Below are positions 31,144-42,090 of a stretch of 64,000 bases of DNA, piece after piece. The DNA is from Phaeodactylum tricornutum CCAP 1055/1. Taxonomy: Eukaryota > Bacillariophyta > Bacillariophyceae > Surirellales > Neidiaceae. The position numbers and the translations under genes were made by a program. Each line of letters begins with the position of its first letter. The stretch's first letter is position 1. Under the pieces are notes generated by a model. It worked only from the letters and a program-made list of their open reading frames with translations, was not told the DNA's origin and searched no databases. The stretch covers positions 124,001-188,000 of the forward strand of contig NC_011671.1 of assembly GCF_000150955.2 (NCBI RefSeq), written 5' to 3'.

Positions 31144-33330
31144 TCATGGAGAAAATAACGACTTCATCGGCAAAAGCTTTCGCGACGGTGACGGTTGCGG
31201 GGGAACACTTGGAAACAGGGTTACCATAGGTGGCATCTCCTCTCGTGCTGTAACTTTTGTTGTGGTCGTGCCTGAGCTCGATTTTCTTTCCGTTCCGTTT
31301 TGTTGATTTTGGGTTGCCTCTCCGTTCGGATCGACCGTTGTGGCTGACGACTGTTCGGTAGCCGCCGTGGCAGGCGAAGAGGCCCTGTTTGGTCGACTCC
31401 GCTGGGTCGACGAAGGATTCAAGTAGCCTCTCATGGCCAGGCTTGCCATGGTTACCGCTTCTTCAGAGTCTTCCCATCCTTCCCCTATAGATTCGGAAGG
31501 TTCACTATCGGCTTCGCCACGTTGCAGCAAGCTTTCAGACAATGTTTTGGGAGCCCACGGTGCTCGTTGAGATTGAACGGAGGCCAGAGCGTCGGTGGTG
31601 CGGGCTTCGGCACCTTCCAAACTCGTCGATCCAGCGCTAATGTACGCACTTAGCGAAGTCGAGCTCTGCGTCAAATTCGTGTCGCTCTGCTGCGATCGTA
31701 CAGTAAAGGAAGCCATTAGCGGGTCCATTGTGGTCTCACTTAGCGTGTGCGACTGGATACTAAGGGCTTGATACTCCGAAAAGCCACGTGCCTTGTCGTC
31801 TTCATTACCAACTCCATCGTTTTCTTCCCCGTTGCTATGGCTTGAACTGCTACCAATCTGTGGAGAATCGTCGTTGTCACTCATACTGGGACCCAGCAAA
31901 GAGCCGGGGTGCGTTTTTCCTTGAAGACGAGGTCGAATTGCACTCGATGATTGCAGCGTTGTGCCCAACAGTAGTATCGTCCGTTGAAGTTTTTCGTGTC
32001 GCGTTCGCATATCGTCTACAGTTTCGGACAATTCCTGTAACCGCTCCTGTGCGTGGTGTAACTTCATCAAGTCCGTTTCGACATTCCCTGCCTTGTCGGC
32101 CCGGGATTGCTGGTCCACAACCGATACGGCGTCACAAACGACCGCCACAATCAAGTTGAAAACGATAAAACCGGTAATGGCGATGAAACTGACAAAAGGC
32201 ATCCAGGCCCATGACCGTTGTTCCATACATTCTCTTGCTGTATCCGCCCACTCCAACGTCATGAACTGCATGCAAGAGAATAAGGCCACGTCCAAAGATC
32301 CGAAATAGTTCTCGGAAAGCTCTAAATCCCGAAACAGTTCGGTAAAGAGTACCGCGTACACGTAGAAGATAAGAAGGAGCAGCGTGCCAATCGCGTACAT
32401 CCGCGGCATGACGGTTCCAAGCGCCATGATGAGCTCCCGAAGTGGCCCCACCCGATTGATTAAACGAAAGGCTCGAAATACGCGAAAAGCCCGAATAATT
32501 TGCAAACTTTCCAGACTCCAACTGGTGATGACAATAACGAAGTCGAACACCAGCCACCCGTCCATAAATAGCCCCAAACTCCGATAAATGAATTGCAAAG
32601 ACAACTCAATTGTGAAAATGATCAAGAAGACACGGTCGGTAGTTTCAAACGCGCGATTGATGTGTGGGCGATCCGTGACGAAATCAAAAGTAGCAACACC
32701 CATCAAAATAGCGTTGATGACAATGAGTGTAACAATCGTGAGTTGCACGGCAGGTGCTTCGACGACCTTTCCGCACAACAACCGGGCTCGTCGAACAATC
32801 GATTTTGGGCGTTCAACAGAGACGCGATCCTCCCAGTGCGACTCGGAGGGCAAATCCATGAGATTTGAAATGAGCGATTTTCGAAAAGGTCTACTACTGG
32901 CACCGGCGGATAAGGGAGCTCTGGCACCCAGCATGGGAGATCCCGGCAAGTTAGAACCAGCTTCACTCTGGTTGGTGGGAGAGGATTGCGAGGAAGCACT
33001 CACAGAACTAGCAGCAGCCGCCGCCTCGCTATCCTGGAACCTCATAATCGGAAGCTCCCCGCGAGATGATCGGTAAGACTTGCCATTAGTGGGTTCAGTC
33101 GACATTTGCGAGCCGTGAGGCAGATGCGAGAGAGCACTGTCATCGCCTGCAGTCTCCTCGCTGTGATTGAGTCTCCTGCCATGTCGTTGCGCTGCCACTG
33201 CAGCTCGTGTTTGAGTCTCCTGCAGTCCTAACTCGACCTGCTGATCGTTTCCCTGATGATCGAACTCTGTCGGCTTTTTCGGATTCCTTCTCCCTGTACC
33301 AACGGAGTCTATCGGTAACCTCCGTTTCAT
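31144..33330 (-). CDS. Single-domain voltage-gated cation channel, EukCat type
   Basis: The 728-residue channel has one six-helix domain, so four copies would be needed for a pore. About 190 disordered residues precede S1 (LTIVTLIVINAILMGVATF). S2 is FLIIFTIELSLQFIYRS and S3 is WLVFDFVIVITSW. S4 is IIRAFRVFRAFRLINR, with arginine every third position. The pore loop carries MQFMTLEWADT, with a Glu at the selectivity position as in bacterial Nav-like and diatom EukCatA channels. S6 is FIVFNLIVAVVCDAVSV. A coiled coil (QERLQELSETVDDMRTRHEK) and a 300-residue Ser-rich tail follow. The start is the ATG at 33330 (MKRRLPIDS); the frame upstream to 33549 lacks an ATG start. Ion selectivity is inference. 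Confidence 0.87.
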   Translation of the reverse strand: MKRRLPIDSVGTGRRNPKKPTEFDHQGNDQQVELGLQETQTRAAVAAQRHGRRLNHSEETAGDDSALSHLPHGSQMSTEPTNGKSYRSSRGELPIMRFQDSEAAAAASSVSASSQSSPTNQSEAGSNLPGSPMLGARAPLSAGASSRPFRKSLISNLMDLPSESHWEDRVSVERPKSIVRRARLLCGKVVEAPAVQLTIVTLIVINAILMGVATFDFVTDRPHINRAFETTDRVFLIIFTIELSLQFIYRSLGLFMDGWLVFDFVIVITSWSLESLQIIRAFRVFRAFRLINRVGPLRELIMALGTVMPRMYAIGTLLLLIFYVYAVLFTELFRDLELSENYFGSLDVALFSCMQFMTLEWADTARECMEQRSWAWMPFVSFIAITGFIVFNLIVAVVCDAVSVVDQQSRADKAGNVETDLMKLHHAQERLQELSETVDDMRTRHEKLQRTILLLGTTLQSSSAIRPRLQGKTHPGSLLGPSMSDNDDSPQIGSSSSHSNGEENDGVGNEDDKARGFSEYQALSIQSHTLSETTMDPLMASFTVRSQQSDTNLTQSSTSLSAYISAGSTSLEGAEARTTDALASVQSQRAPWAPKTLSESLLQRGEADSEPSESIGEGWEDSEEAVTMASLAMRGYLNPSSTQRSRPNRASSPATAATEQSSATTVDPNGEATQNQQNGTERKSSSGTTTTKVTAREEMPPMVTLFPSVPPQPSPSRKLLPMKSLFSP

Positions 33331-34205
33331 TGTTTCGAAGTAATCGAAATGCAGATTGATGCCAACCGATGCAGAAAGATGGTATCTCCCCAAACCTTTA
33401 CACTTAGTGGGTCGATTTACTTTTTGCCAAGTTCTATACCGGCCCTTCCGTAGCAATCCACGTAGAAACGGACACCGAAAGGACGTTTCAGGGGCAAGAA
33501 GGTCTACCTTTCGCTCGATATTCTCTCTTCCCCGTGTAACGAGGGACAAACTCTAACAGTCCAAAGTCAAGCAAGAAGAATGGTGGTCTTCACTGTCGAG
33601 AATTCATGGAAGTATCTGGGCAGGTCTTTTACAAGGAGAATGGGGTTACGGACGAGCCCGATCAGGTTTGAAGACGCGTTGTTCAGTTTTTCCGTCTCTT
33701 GTCAGCCTACACGACCAACTGGATCTCTGCTCACAAGTGAACGATGTAAGACACACTATTAAACCAATCATATCGTCTATTGTATCATAATGCGACGTTC
33801 CAGTGATGACCGTCAGAGGGTCGCAGCAGTCTTTTTGGGCAACGAGGGCGTTGGAATTCTCCGTTTATATACCACCACTTGGCATACTCTGGGTCGCGGA
33901 TTCCCTTTCAACGTCTAAGTCTAAAAATTGCTGTAAAGTTACCTAGCTAACAGAGAGCAAGTCTGTCTCGTAGGCAATCAACGTTGGTCCGGCAGTCACA
34001 AACCTAACCCTTCGCCTAAGCACGACCCACACGTGAACTCGACGACTCAGTGCGACTCCGAACATTCACAGTCAGAAACAGTGGTTCACAGCTCTACGCC
34101 TTCTGTGATTGAGCCGGTTCGCCTTCGCCCCAAACGAAGAAAGCAAGCACGGGCTCACCGTTGAGCACCCCAAACGCGTTATTATTTGACAACACCACGG
34201 TTACG
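33331..34205. other. Intergenic region between the channel and UBA-like genes
   Basis: This is 875 bases between divergent starts. ATTCACAGTCAGAAACAGTGGTTCACAG near 34064-34091 is a close pair of the recurrent motif. Otherwise no gene is seen. Confidence 0.35.
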
Positions 34206-34720
34206 ATGGAAGATTATAACGACGGATCGTCGCTTGGTTATCCTAATTTGTCGGCTTGTCGGGTCGTCTTGACATCGGCTGGGGGAGCCGCGCATTCGGC
34301 CCCTGTCCGCTTGCCAGCCCAAATTCTCCAAGCTGCGCGCCAACCTCCCGTTGCCAAACCGTATGACTTTGCCTTGGGTACGTACGAGCGAAACTTGCAT
34401 GATGATAAACCTGGAATGAGCAAAGAATCGGAAGGGATGGTTGGCGTGTTGCGTCGGTTTCGTGTTGGGTGCCGCGCGTCTAATTTGTGTCTACTTTTTT
34501 TCGCATACACAATATTGCAGAAAAAACCGTGCTACAGACATTGAAGGATCGTCAAGTGTTATGGAAGGACACGGATACGAACGATTTGGACGAGCTGCGG
34601 GGCATGTTGGCACGGATGAAATCGGTGACCAACGCCGACGAAGACGTGTGCGCCTCCCTGCTGAAATCGAACGATTACGACCTCAGCAAATCAATTGAAG
34701 CCTTTTACCAGATGCGCTGA
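34206..34720 (+). CDS. Small protein with C-terminal UBA-like helix bundle, one intron
   Basis: Two frames combine. The first runs from the ATG at 34206 (MEDYNDGSSLGYP) through KPYDFALGTYERNLH. The second ends VTNADEDVCASLLKSNDYDL then SKSIEAFYQMR. The last part has the x-L-L-x-x-N-x-Y-D-L-x-x-A/S-I pattern of UBA/CUE-like domains that bind ubiquitin or ribosomal nascent-chain factors. An intron must lie between about 34440 and 34526 (acceptor TATTGCAG at 34526). A donor at GTCGGT near 34456 gives a continuous frame, but the donor choice is uncertain. I do not recognise the N-terminal half. Confidence 0.55.
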
Positions 34721-35285
34721 ACGTTACTTCTCTTGAGGTTTGACAAGCATGGAATACTGTTAGAACCACAAAGGGATTCCGGCAGTTATATGTGGGGCAT
34801 GGCAGCGGTTACGGAGATGTTGGTAGCCATGGATAGTCCCCAATTTTTGCTTACGTTCAGGTAGGAACACGGATGTTGGTATTGATGAGCAATCTTTGCG
34901 AAGTAAACAAGCTATGAAGATGATTGAAAGTGAGAGAGGTAACGGGTAATACTTATGTGGTATTCTAAAAAAGTGTGTTTCACAGTCGTCTCTGAGGTTG
35001 TTCCGGTCAAATCTACTGTAATGTAAAACCTTGTTCCATCAAAAACTAGGGTTTTTGTTAGCCAATCCGTCGCCCAACGCATATATTAAACTGTAAACAC
35101 GACGTCAAGAAAAGGATTTTGACCGGCGTCCAACAATCAGAACTCGTTTTTTGTTCTTGTTCCGTTGCTGCGTTTGATCCAAACCGCCAGTGGTCTATTT
35201 CATCAATCATCCACGTGCATCCACCAGACTTGGTTGGTAGCGTGTTTCCTTTTCGGAACAGGGCAATAAACGAGGAGCGCGTCCA
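34721..35285. other. Intergenic region upstream of GCDH
   Basis: No gene is seen in these 565 bases. A GTGTTTCACAGTCG word lies near 34976 and an ACTGTAAAC word near 35090. Confidence 0.35.
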
Positions 35286-36698
35286 ATGTTGCGCGGTTTA
35301 CAAAGAGCGGCTTCGGTGACGGCGAGGAACGCTTGGGCGAACCATTGTCGTCCGAGCAGTACTCGTGTTGCCTACCCCAAGCACCCTTCCCGATGCTGTT
35401 GTAGTCGTTGGGCGTCATCCTTGCTGAATAACGGTATGGATGAAATGGAAAACGACAGCACCTTGGCTGCTCCTCCCGTACACAACGCGTTTGGCGATAA
35501 AAGCACGTCGTTTGATTGGCAAGATCCTCTGCAACTCTATCCTCTCCAATTATCGGACGAAGAGCACGCTGTGCAACAAGCGACGGCAGACTTTTGTCAG
35601 CACGAGTTACTGCCAGGCATTGTACAGGCCAATCGCCACGAACACGTGTTGGACCACGAGATGATGCGGCGTATGGGTGCGGTGGGGATGCTGGGATCGA
35701 CGCTGCCGAGCGCGTACGGCGGTGCCGGCCTGGGGTACGTTTCGTACGGTTTGATTGCGACGGAAGTGGAGCGTGTCGACTCGGCCTATCGTTCCGCCAT
35801 GTCCGTCCAATCCTCCCTCGTCATGTATCCCATCTACGCGTACGGCAACGAACGTATGAAACGAACCTATCTGCCGGAATTGGCCAAGGGCAATTTGATT
35901 GGTTGTTTTGGCCTGACCGAGCCCAATCACGGTTCAGATCCGAGCTTGATGGAAACACGCTCGCGCCGGGACGGCAACGAGGTTGTGTTGAACGGGAGCA
36001 AGAACTGGATTACGAATTCCCCCAAGGCGGACGTCTTCATTGTGTGGGCTCGGAACGAGGCGGGAACTATCAAGGGGTATTTGGTGGACCGGGGTACACC
36101 GGGTTTGGAAACACCGTCCATCGAAGGCAAGTTTTCGTTACGGGCGTCCGCGACGGGCTATATTTTTCTAGACGACGTTCGCGTGCCACTGGAGAACGAA
36201 TTATCCGTGGCGGGCTTGAAGGGACCGTTTTCTTGTTTGAACCACGCCCGGTACGGGATTGCCTGGGGCGTACTGGGGGCCGCCGAAGCTTGTTTCCACC
36301 AAGCCCGGTCCTACACGCTGGAACGCGCCCAGTTCGGTGCCCCCTTGGCGGCGAATCAGCTGGTACAAAAGAAACTGGCCGATATGCTGACGGAGATTGC
36401 GCTGGGCCGCGCTGGGTGTCTCCAAGTCGGTCGATTGATGGAAAGCGGTCGGGCGCAACCGGAAATGATATCGTTACTGAAACGGAACAATTGCGGCAAG
36501 GCGTTGGATATTGCCCGGGTGGCCCGGGACATGCTGGGCGGCAACGGCGTGTCGGACGAGTACCACGTGATTCGGCACGTTCTGAATCTGGAAGCCGTCA
36601 ACACGTACGAAGGAACGCACGATATTCACGCACTGATTTTAGGACGGGCCGTGACCGGGATTCCAGCGTTTGCGCCACCGGCGACGGCGACTCCGTAG
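35286..36698 (+). CDS. GCDH: Glutaryl-CoA dehydrogenase, mitochondrial
   Basis: This 470-residue acyl-CoA dehydrogenase converts glutaryl-CoA to crotonyl-CoA in lysine, hydroxylysine and tryptophan breakdown. The first 45 residues are rich in Arg, Ala and Ser with no acidic residues, as in a mitochondrial presequence. The body starts [20 protein letters not shown] and substrate motifs are [19 protein letters not shown] and [17 protein letters not shown]. The C-terminal [20 protein letters not shown] holds the catalytic Glu in the GCDH-specific setting. Short insertions are absent, so length is close to human GCDH (438). It is a single exon. A second frame open for over 1 kb inside it is a shadow. 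Confidence 0.93.
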   Translation: MLRGLQRAASVTARNAWANHCRPSSTRVAYPKHPSRCCCSRWASSLLNNGMDEMENDSTLAAPPVHNAFGDKSTSFDWQDPLQLYPLQLSDEEHAVQQATADFCQHELLPGIVQANRHEHVLDHEMMRRMGAVGMLGSTLPSAYGGAGLGYVSYGLIATEVERVDSAYRSAMSVQSSLVMYPIYAYGNERMKRTYLPELAKGNLIGCFGLTEPNHGSDPSLMETRSRRDGNEVVLNGSKNWITNSPKADVFIVWARNEAGTIKGYLVDRGTPGLETPSIEGKFSLRASATGYIFLDDVRVPLENELSVAGLKGPFSCLNHARYGIAWGVLGAAEACFHQARSYTLERAQFGAPLAANQLVQKKLADMLTEIALGRAGCLQVGRLMESGRAQPEMISLLKRNNCGKALDIARVARDMLGGNGVSDEYHVIRHVLNLEAVNTYEGTHDIHALILGRAVTGIPAFAPPATATP

Positions 36699-37586
36699 AA
36701 TGGGGACCATGCAAAGGGGGGCGTGATGCGATATGGTGTCTTTTTGATGCGAACTATGTCGTGGTCACGTACTGTAACCAATAGTTTTTCGTTGTACACG
36801 TTCGCTTACAAGCGTGTTCCCGCACTCTAGCGACTAGGCAGTCATGCTCGTAGTGGGAACGGGGGGCTACGGTCGATGAGACGTTAGCTCGAGACAGATC
36901 CTTGGGTATTTCGAATGTACTATTGACTGTGAAAGACAGCATTTTTCAACGGGGGAACGGGACTCGACAGGAAAGGAGTTCTACTATAAGGTACAGATAA
37001 TGGAACAGTAAATGCCAAGTTTGCGAACGAAAGTACACGCACCCACTATTGAAATGAAGAAGATATACGAGTACTACCATAGGACGCTCGTGTATAGTAC
37101 AAATTACAGGTTACTAACAGAGTACGCCAGGGTGTGGTAGTGAGATTGCCTTACTAGCCACGCTAGCTAGAGTGCACGGCACGCCGCCGCCGGCAAGGGA
37201 AAGGCAGTCGACACACGAATCACTGTAACGTTCAGGTTGAGACAGAATCCCAACCCGTTCGCAACCCGGTTGGACTGTGAATAACGGGACCATTGTGAAT
37301 CTCTCCCTGCCCAATAAACAAACAAACACCAAGAAGACGTATAGTATTTCCACCACTAGTCTCGGTACTGTTGACGAAAACCCTCGTGGGTGCTTCTCGA
37401 CGAGTGTATTCGACGTGTTTGGGTACGAGAGAGCAATTTTCTTTGCTCCCAAAGATCCAGACTTTTGTTTGGACCCTTGACACTGCTTACTGGTTTGTTT
37501 ATTGTGACGGTTACAGTTGTTGCTGCGCAAGCCACGAGCGTGTGTCTTTCGCACTCCTTCCGTTGAGATTTGGCAGATTGTAGAGA
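36699..37586. other. Intergenic region upstream of VPS35
   Basis: This is 888 bases with a TTGACTGTGAAAG word near 36925 and TTGGACTGTGAATA near 37270. A 168-codon minus-strand frame is open here but has no domain-like composition and is not accepted as a gene. Confidence 0.35.
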
Positions 37587-40500
37587 ATGGAACGTGTAAC
37601 TTCCAATGCATCCCAAGCACCTTCGGTGCAGAGCGATGGGAGTCAAACAGGCGGAGCTTGGGGGACGATGGGTGGCGGTCCCGGAGACGGGTTCCAGTCC
37701 GGACCTGGCGGTTCCGTCCAACCCAATCCCAACAACAGCACTACTACTAGCACTGCGTTCGCATCGTCCCAACCCTCCCCCGAAACCCCGGCTCCGTATT
37801 CCCCCTATCCTCCCGGTTCCGGGAGCGTCACCCGCTTTGCGCCATCCTCCACGCTTTCACCCTACCCCACACAAGCAACGCCGTACTACGGGGGTGCACC
37901 CACGACACCCGCACTCTATCCCGACACGCCCATGGCGGCGTCGTCGTACGCGGCTCGTTCGGCACACGCCTACGGGACCGCATCCTCGCAGTCTCTTCCG
38001 CAATCCCAAGCACCGCCTCCACCGCAAGGAGCGGCATCTTCCTACGCGTCGCGTTCCGCACAAGCGCACGCATCCCGAGACGGGTCGGTGTCCATCCACA
38101 CCGGACAGTCCCACGCCTATTCCGGAGCCCCCGTGCGGAATATCCCACCTCTGGTGGGTGGATCGTACGCGTCACGATCCGCCCACGCGTACCAGTCGCA
38201 GCCACAGCCATCCGCAGCGTACGGTCCCTCCACCTCATCCCCGTCACCCCCGTCCGGTGGACTACCAGGAACGTACGCCAGAGGTAATCCGCCGATGAAT
38301 GTAACGGGAGGGACGTACGGGTCATACGCACCGCAACAGCCACAAATATCAAATCCGCAACCGCAGCCCAACGACGGTGCACAATCCAACTACAATACCG
38401 CTGCACAGCCCAACAGTACCCTACCACCACCAACAACTCAAAATCCACCGCCCGGTAGTACCACGAGTGTCCACAGCAGAAGTCACGTTAACAACAACAA
38501 CAACAGCGCCCCCATTACTCCGCAGGCACAGGCCGCTCAGCAGCGCATGCTCACCGACGCATCGCGCAAGGTCCAGGAACACGCCTACTATATGCGCCAA
38601 GCCATGGACGAACGTAATCTACCCGTTGCGTTGGATCGGGCCGCTCACATGGTGGGAGAATTGGGGGGACCTCCGCACGGACATCACCACACGACCCATA
38701 CGGCGACCGGTCCCACCAATACGGGTTTGTCCGCATCGCTCACGCCCAAGAATTACTACGAACTCTACATGAGGGCCCTGGAAGAAATGCCGGCCTTGGA
38801 AGACTATTTGCTGAATTTGACCAATCCAACAATGTACAACACCGAGCCAACGATTGAAATCGTTGCGTCGCCGCAGCATCTGCGTCGCGCACCCTATACC
38901 ATGACGGAACTCTATGATTGCGTTCAATACTGTCCCCGGGTCGTCTCGCGCTTGTATTTGCAAATTACCGCCGGATCGGCTTGGATTCGGTCGGGAGGCG
39001 ACGCGGACGTGTGCTGGGTGCTGAACGACCTCGTTCAAGCCGTCAAGTGCGAACAGAATCCCACGCGAGGCTTGTTCTTACGACACTATCTCTTGACCGC
39101 TCTCAAAGACAAACTACCCGATACACCCGCGCCCCACCACCCGTCGACCCCCCATCTGGAAACAATTGTTTCCGAAGAAGAATTGGCGGACGACGAAACC
39201 AAGAGCCATGACGACAACGACAATCTTGACGTCGGTCAAACCGCCGCGCCGGTTCCCGTCGGCACCGTCAAGGATTCGTACGAATTCATTCTCAATAATT
39301 TCATGGAAATGAACAAGCTTTGGGTGCGTATGCAGCATTTGCCGGGGGATGGACGGAGTAAGGAAGTCCGTCGTCGTCGAGCTCGTGAACGCAACGAACT
39401 GAGAGTGCTGGTGGGGACCAATTTGGTCCGTCTTTCGCAACTCGAACACGTCACGTCCAAAATTTACGGAGAAGTCATTCTGTCGCAGATTCTGGAACAT
39501 ATTGTCACGACCGGGGAACCCTTATCGCAAGCCTACTTGATGGATTGTTTGGTCCAGGCCTTTCCGGATGAATACCACATCGAGACCTTGCCGATTTTGT
39601 TGAATGTCTGTCCGCGATTACGGGACAAGGTAAACATTCGCACAATTTTGCAAGGGCTCATGGATCGGCTGGCGAATTACTTGGCGGAAGAAGAGTTGCT
39701 CGACGAGAGTGATACGAATCAAGTCAAAAAGGCACTGGCTCGTGATTCTTTCCGACTTTTTGAAGACTGTGTCCAGAAAGTCTACAATGCGCGCGGACCC
39801 AAACTGACCTCCCGCGAAGTAATCCGTTTACAATCCGCGCTCTTGCAGTTTTCTCTCAAGTGCTACCCCGGTAACTTAGACCAAGTCAGCACCTGTTTGG
39901 GACTCTGCTCATCAGCTCTGCGCCAAGCCAACGCGTCGTACGATCCTAGCGACGCTACCAGGGCAAGCATCATCCGACCTCTGGACGATGTGTCGGTGGC
40001 CGAGCTGGAAAAACTTTTGTCCATTCCACTCGATTCGTTGGCGTTGAAAGTATTGCAGCTCGAGCATTTTAATGGGTTAATTCGGTTCTTGCCCTGGACG
40101 AGCCGCCGGCAAGTGGCCATCAAAATGCTAGAAGCTGTCGACAAGGCGGGTGCGCCTCCTACAAATCTGGACGAGATTGAAGAGCTGTTTAGCGTGATTG
40201 AGCCAGTAATTCGCAATCCCAACAATACAGCATCGGGGATAAGTAGACCACAGCCGCAGCCGACTCACATGGCAAATACAGCCAGTCTCATGGCCGGATT
40301 GGGGGTCACTCAGACTGACGCTCCATCGTTCAGCCAGTCTTCCTTTAACGACAATGATCATTCGTCAGCGGCGGCACCGTCCCCGGAATTGGCACGCGAG
40401 GATGCTCTGGTTGCTAAACTTATCCATCTTTTGGATCACGAAGATACTGATGTGATATTTGCCATGCTCAAAATTGCTCGTGAGCATATCAATCTGGGTG

Positions 40501-41701
40501 GGACTAAACGCGCAAGTCGAACGTTGGTAGCCGTTGTATTTGCTTGTTGTCGACTTGGCCGCCGGATTTTTGACACGGAAAATAGCAACGATGAGAGCCT
40601 GCCGATAGAATATAAGGAAGACGGCAGCACTGCTATGGCGAAAGACGGCAGCGGCGACGATGATATTCCAAAGGAGCAGCACGAATGCAACGATAGTGAT
40701 GGTCCGAAAGAGAATAATGATGATGACAGAGACGACAGTCCCAGAGAAAAAGACATCGAAAACAAAGACGACAGCATATCAGAAAGTAAGAAAGTGGATA
40801 TTCCGCAAAAGACAGCAGAAACTGAGTCCGAAACGAAATCTATGTCGGAAACGAAATCTATGTCGAAAACGAAAGCGACCAGGTACGAATTCACATTTCT
40901 ACCATACGAGTATGTGAATGACGCTAAGTCTGCGCGTACTGACAGACGTTTTTCCTTCTGCCGTACTACAGCTCCCGAAATGTATTCGTGTTCATCCAAG
41001 ACACGCTGTCTATGATAGGAAGGGCCAACGCGGAGGTTGGCATCAAGCTCTATTTAGAAGTATCGCTTATTGCTGATTTGCTGGCAAAGCGATCATCGGA
41101 ATTCTCCGCAATCTCTTACGAGCTCATGACACAAGCATTTGCCTTATACGAAGAATCAGTATCAGACTCAAAGGTACAGTACCGTTGTGTATCACGAATG
41201 ATTGGTACCTTGCTCTCCGTGGTGTCGCTTAGCAAAGAGGATTACGAAGGGCTGATCACAAAAACGGCACAATTTTCAGCAAAGCTATTGAAGAAAGCGG
41301 ATCAATGCGAGCTAGTGGCACAATGCGCTTACTTGTTTTACCCAGTGGATGCGAGTAACAATGCTTCCAAGTACTCCAACCCGCAGCGTGCTTTAGAATG
41401 TTTGCAGCGATCTTTGAAACTAGCTGATGCGTGTACTTCCGCCAATGCTGGGAACGTCGGTTTGTTCGTCGATCTTTTGGAGCACTACGTATTCTTCTTT
41501 GAGAAAAAAAATCCTGTGATTTCGCATTCATACATAACGGGACTCGTGTCACTTATCAAAGAGCACTTCAATACTTTATCCGACGATTCTGGCGTCGCAC
41601 AAGCCAAAACACATTTCGCTGAGCTTGTTCGCTATATCAAAGCGAAGAAATCCAACGATTCCTCTTCGGAGCTGTTCTCACCTGTCCAGGTAAATATGTA
41701 G
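37587..41701 (+). CDS. VPS35: Retromer subunit VPS35 with long disordered N-terminus
   Basis: VPS35 is the alpha-solenoid scaffold of retromer, which recycles cargo from endosomes. The gene has two exons (37587-40882 and 40972-41701; intron 89 bp), giving about 1341 residues against roughly 800 in human. The canonical start is near residue 320 (ASRKVQEHAYYMRQAMDERN). Then LTPKNYYELYMRALEE, RLYLQITAGSAW, PTRGLFLRHYLLTALKDKLP (where human has RGLFLRNYLL), and NNFMEMNKLWVRMQH. After splicing, SSRNVFVFIQDTLSMIGR joins to YELMTQAFALYEESVSDSK, matching the C-terminal half. The extra N-terminal 310 residues are Pro/Ser/Tyr/Gln-rich with SYAxRSAxA repeats. A second insertion of about 100 acidic residues precedes the intron. 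It may end at VNM (41701) or four codons earlier if a terminal intron exists. Confidence 0.93.
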
Positions 41702-42090
41702 TAACAATTTAATTAGTTGGAGATTGCGCATAGTAGCATGGAAGAGTTAGGCGCGAGGTAGGAAGCGAAGGTGCAACGCTTGCGATAGATATGTGCACCT
41801 ATTCCTGTACGGGAATACGCTTTGGCCGGCAGTTGAATGACTGCAGGAGCCCGAGTATCGTTACACATGGCGGATTCCAATCGTACGTCCGTTTCAACCA
41901 TCTCGGTTCGTCTCTTGAGGCTTGGTAAAGATTTCTGTAATCTGCGGTTTCAGTCGCTGAATGGAGCCTTCGGGGATTAGTGGACTGCTTCATAAAAAAA
42001 GGTAAGACAAAGGCCGAATAGGATGGGGTAAGAGTGAAGAGTGCTATCTTCTGGAGTCTCACCAAAACTGGTCATGCTATCGCAGGAAGT

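Noticed and set aside
35516-36784. 422-codon second frame inside GCDH
   Set aside because: It is a shadow of a high-GC single-exon gene with strongly conserved protein in the main frame.
37114-37620. 168-codon minus-strand frame upstream of VPS35
   Set aside because: No hydrophobic core, family motif or plausible promoter; it overlaps the VPS35 leader and start.
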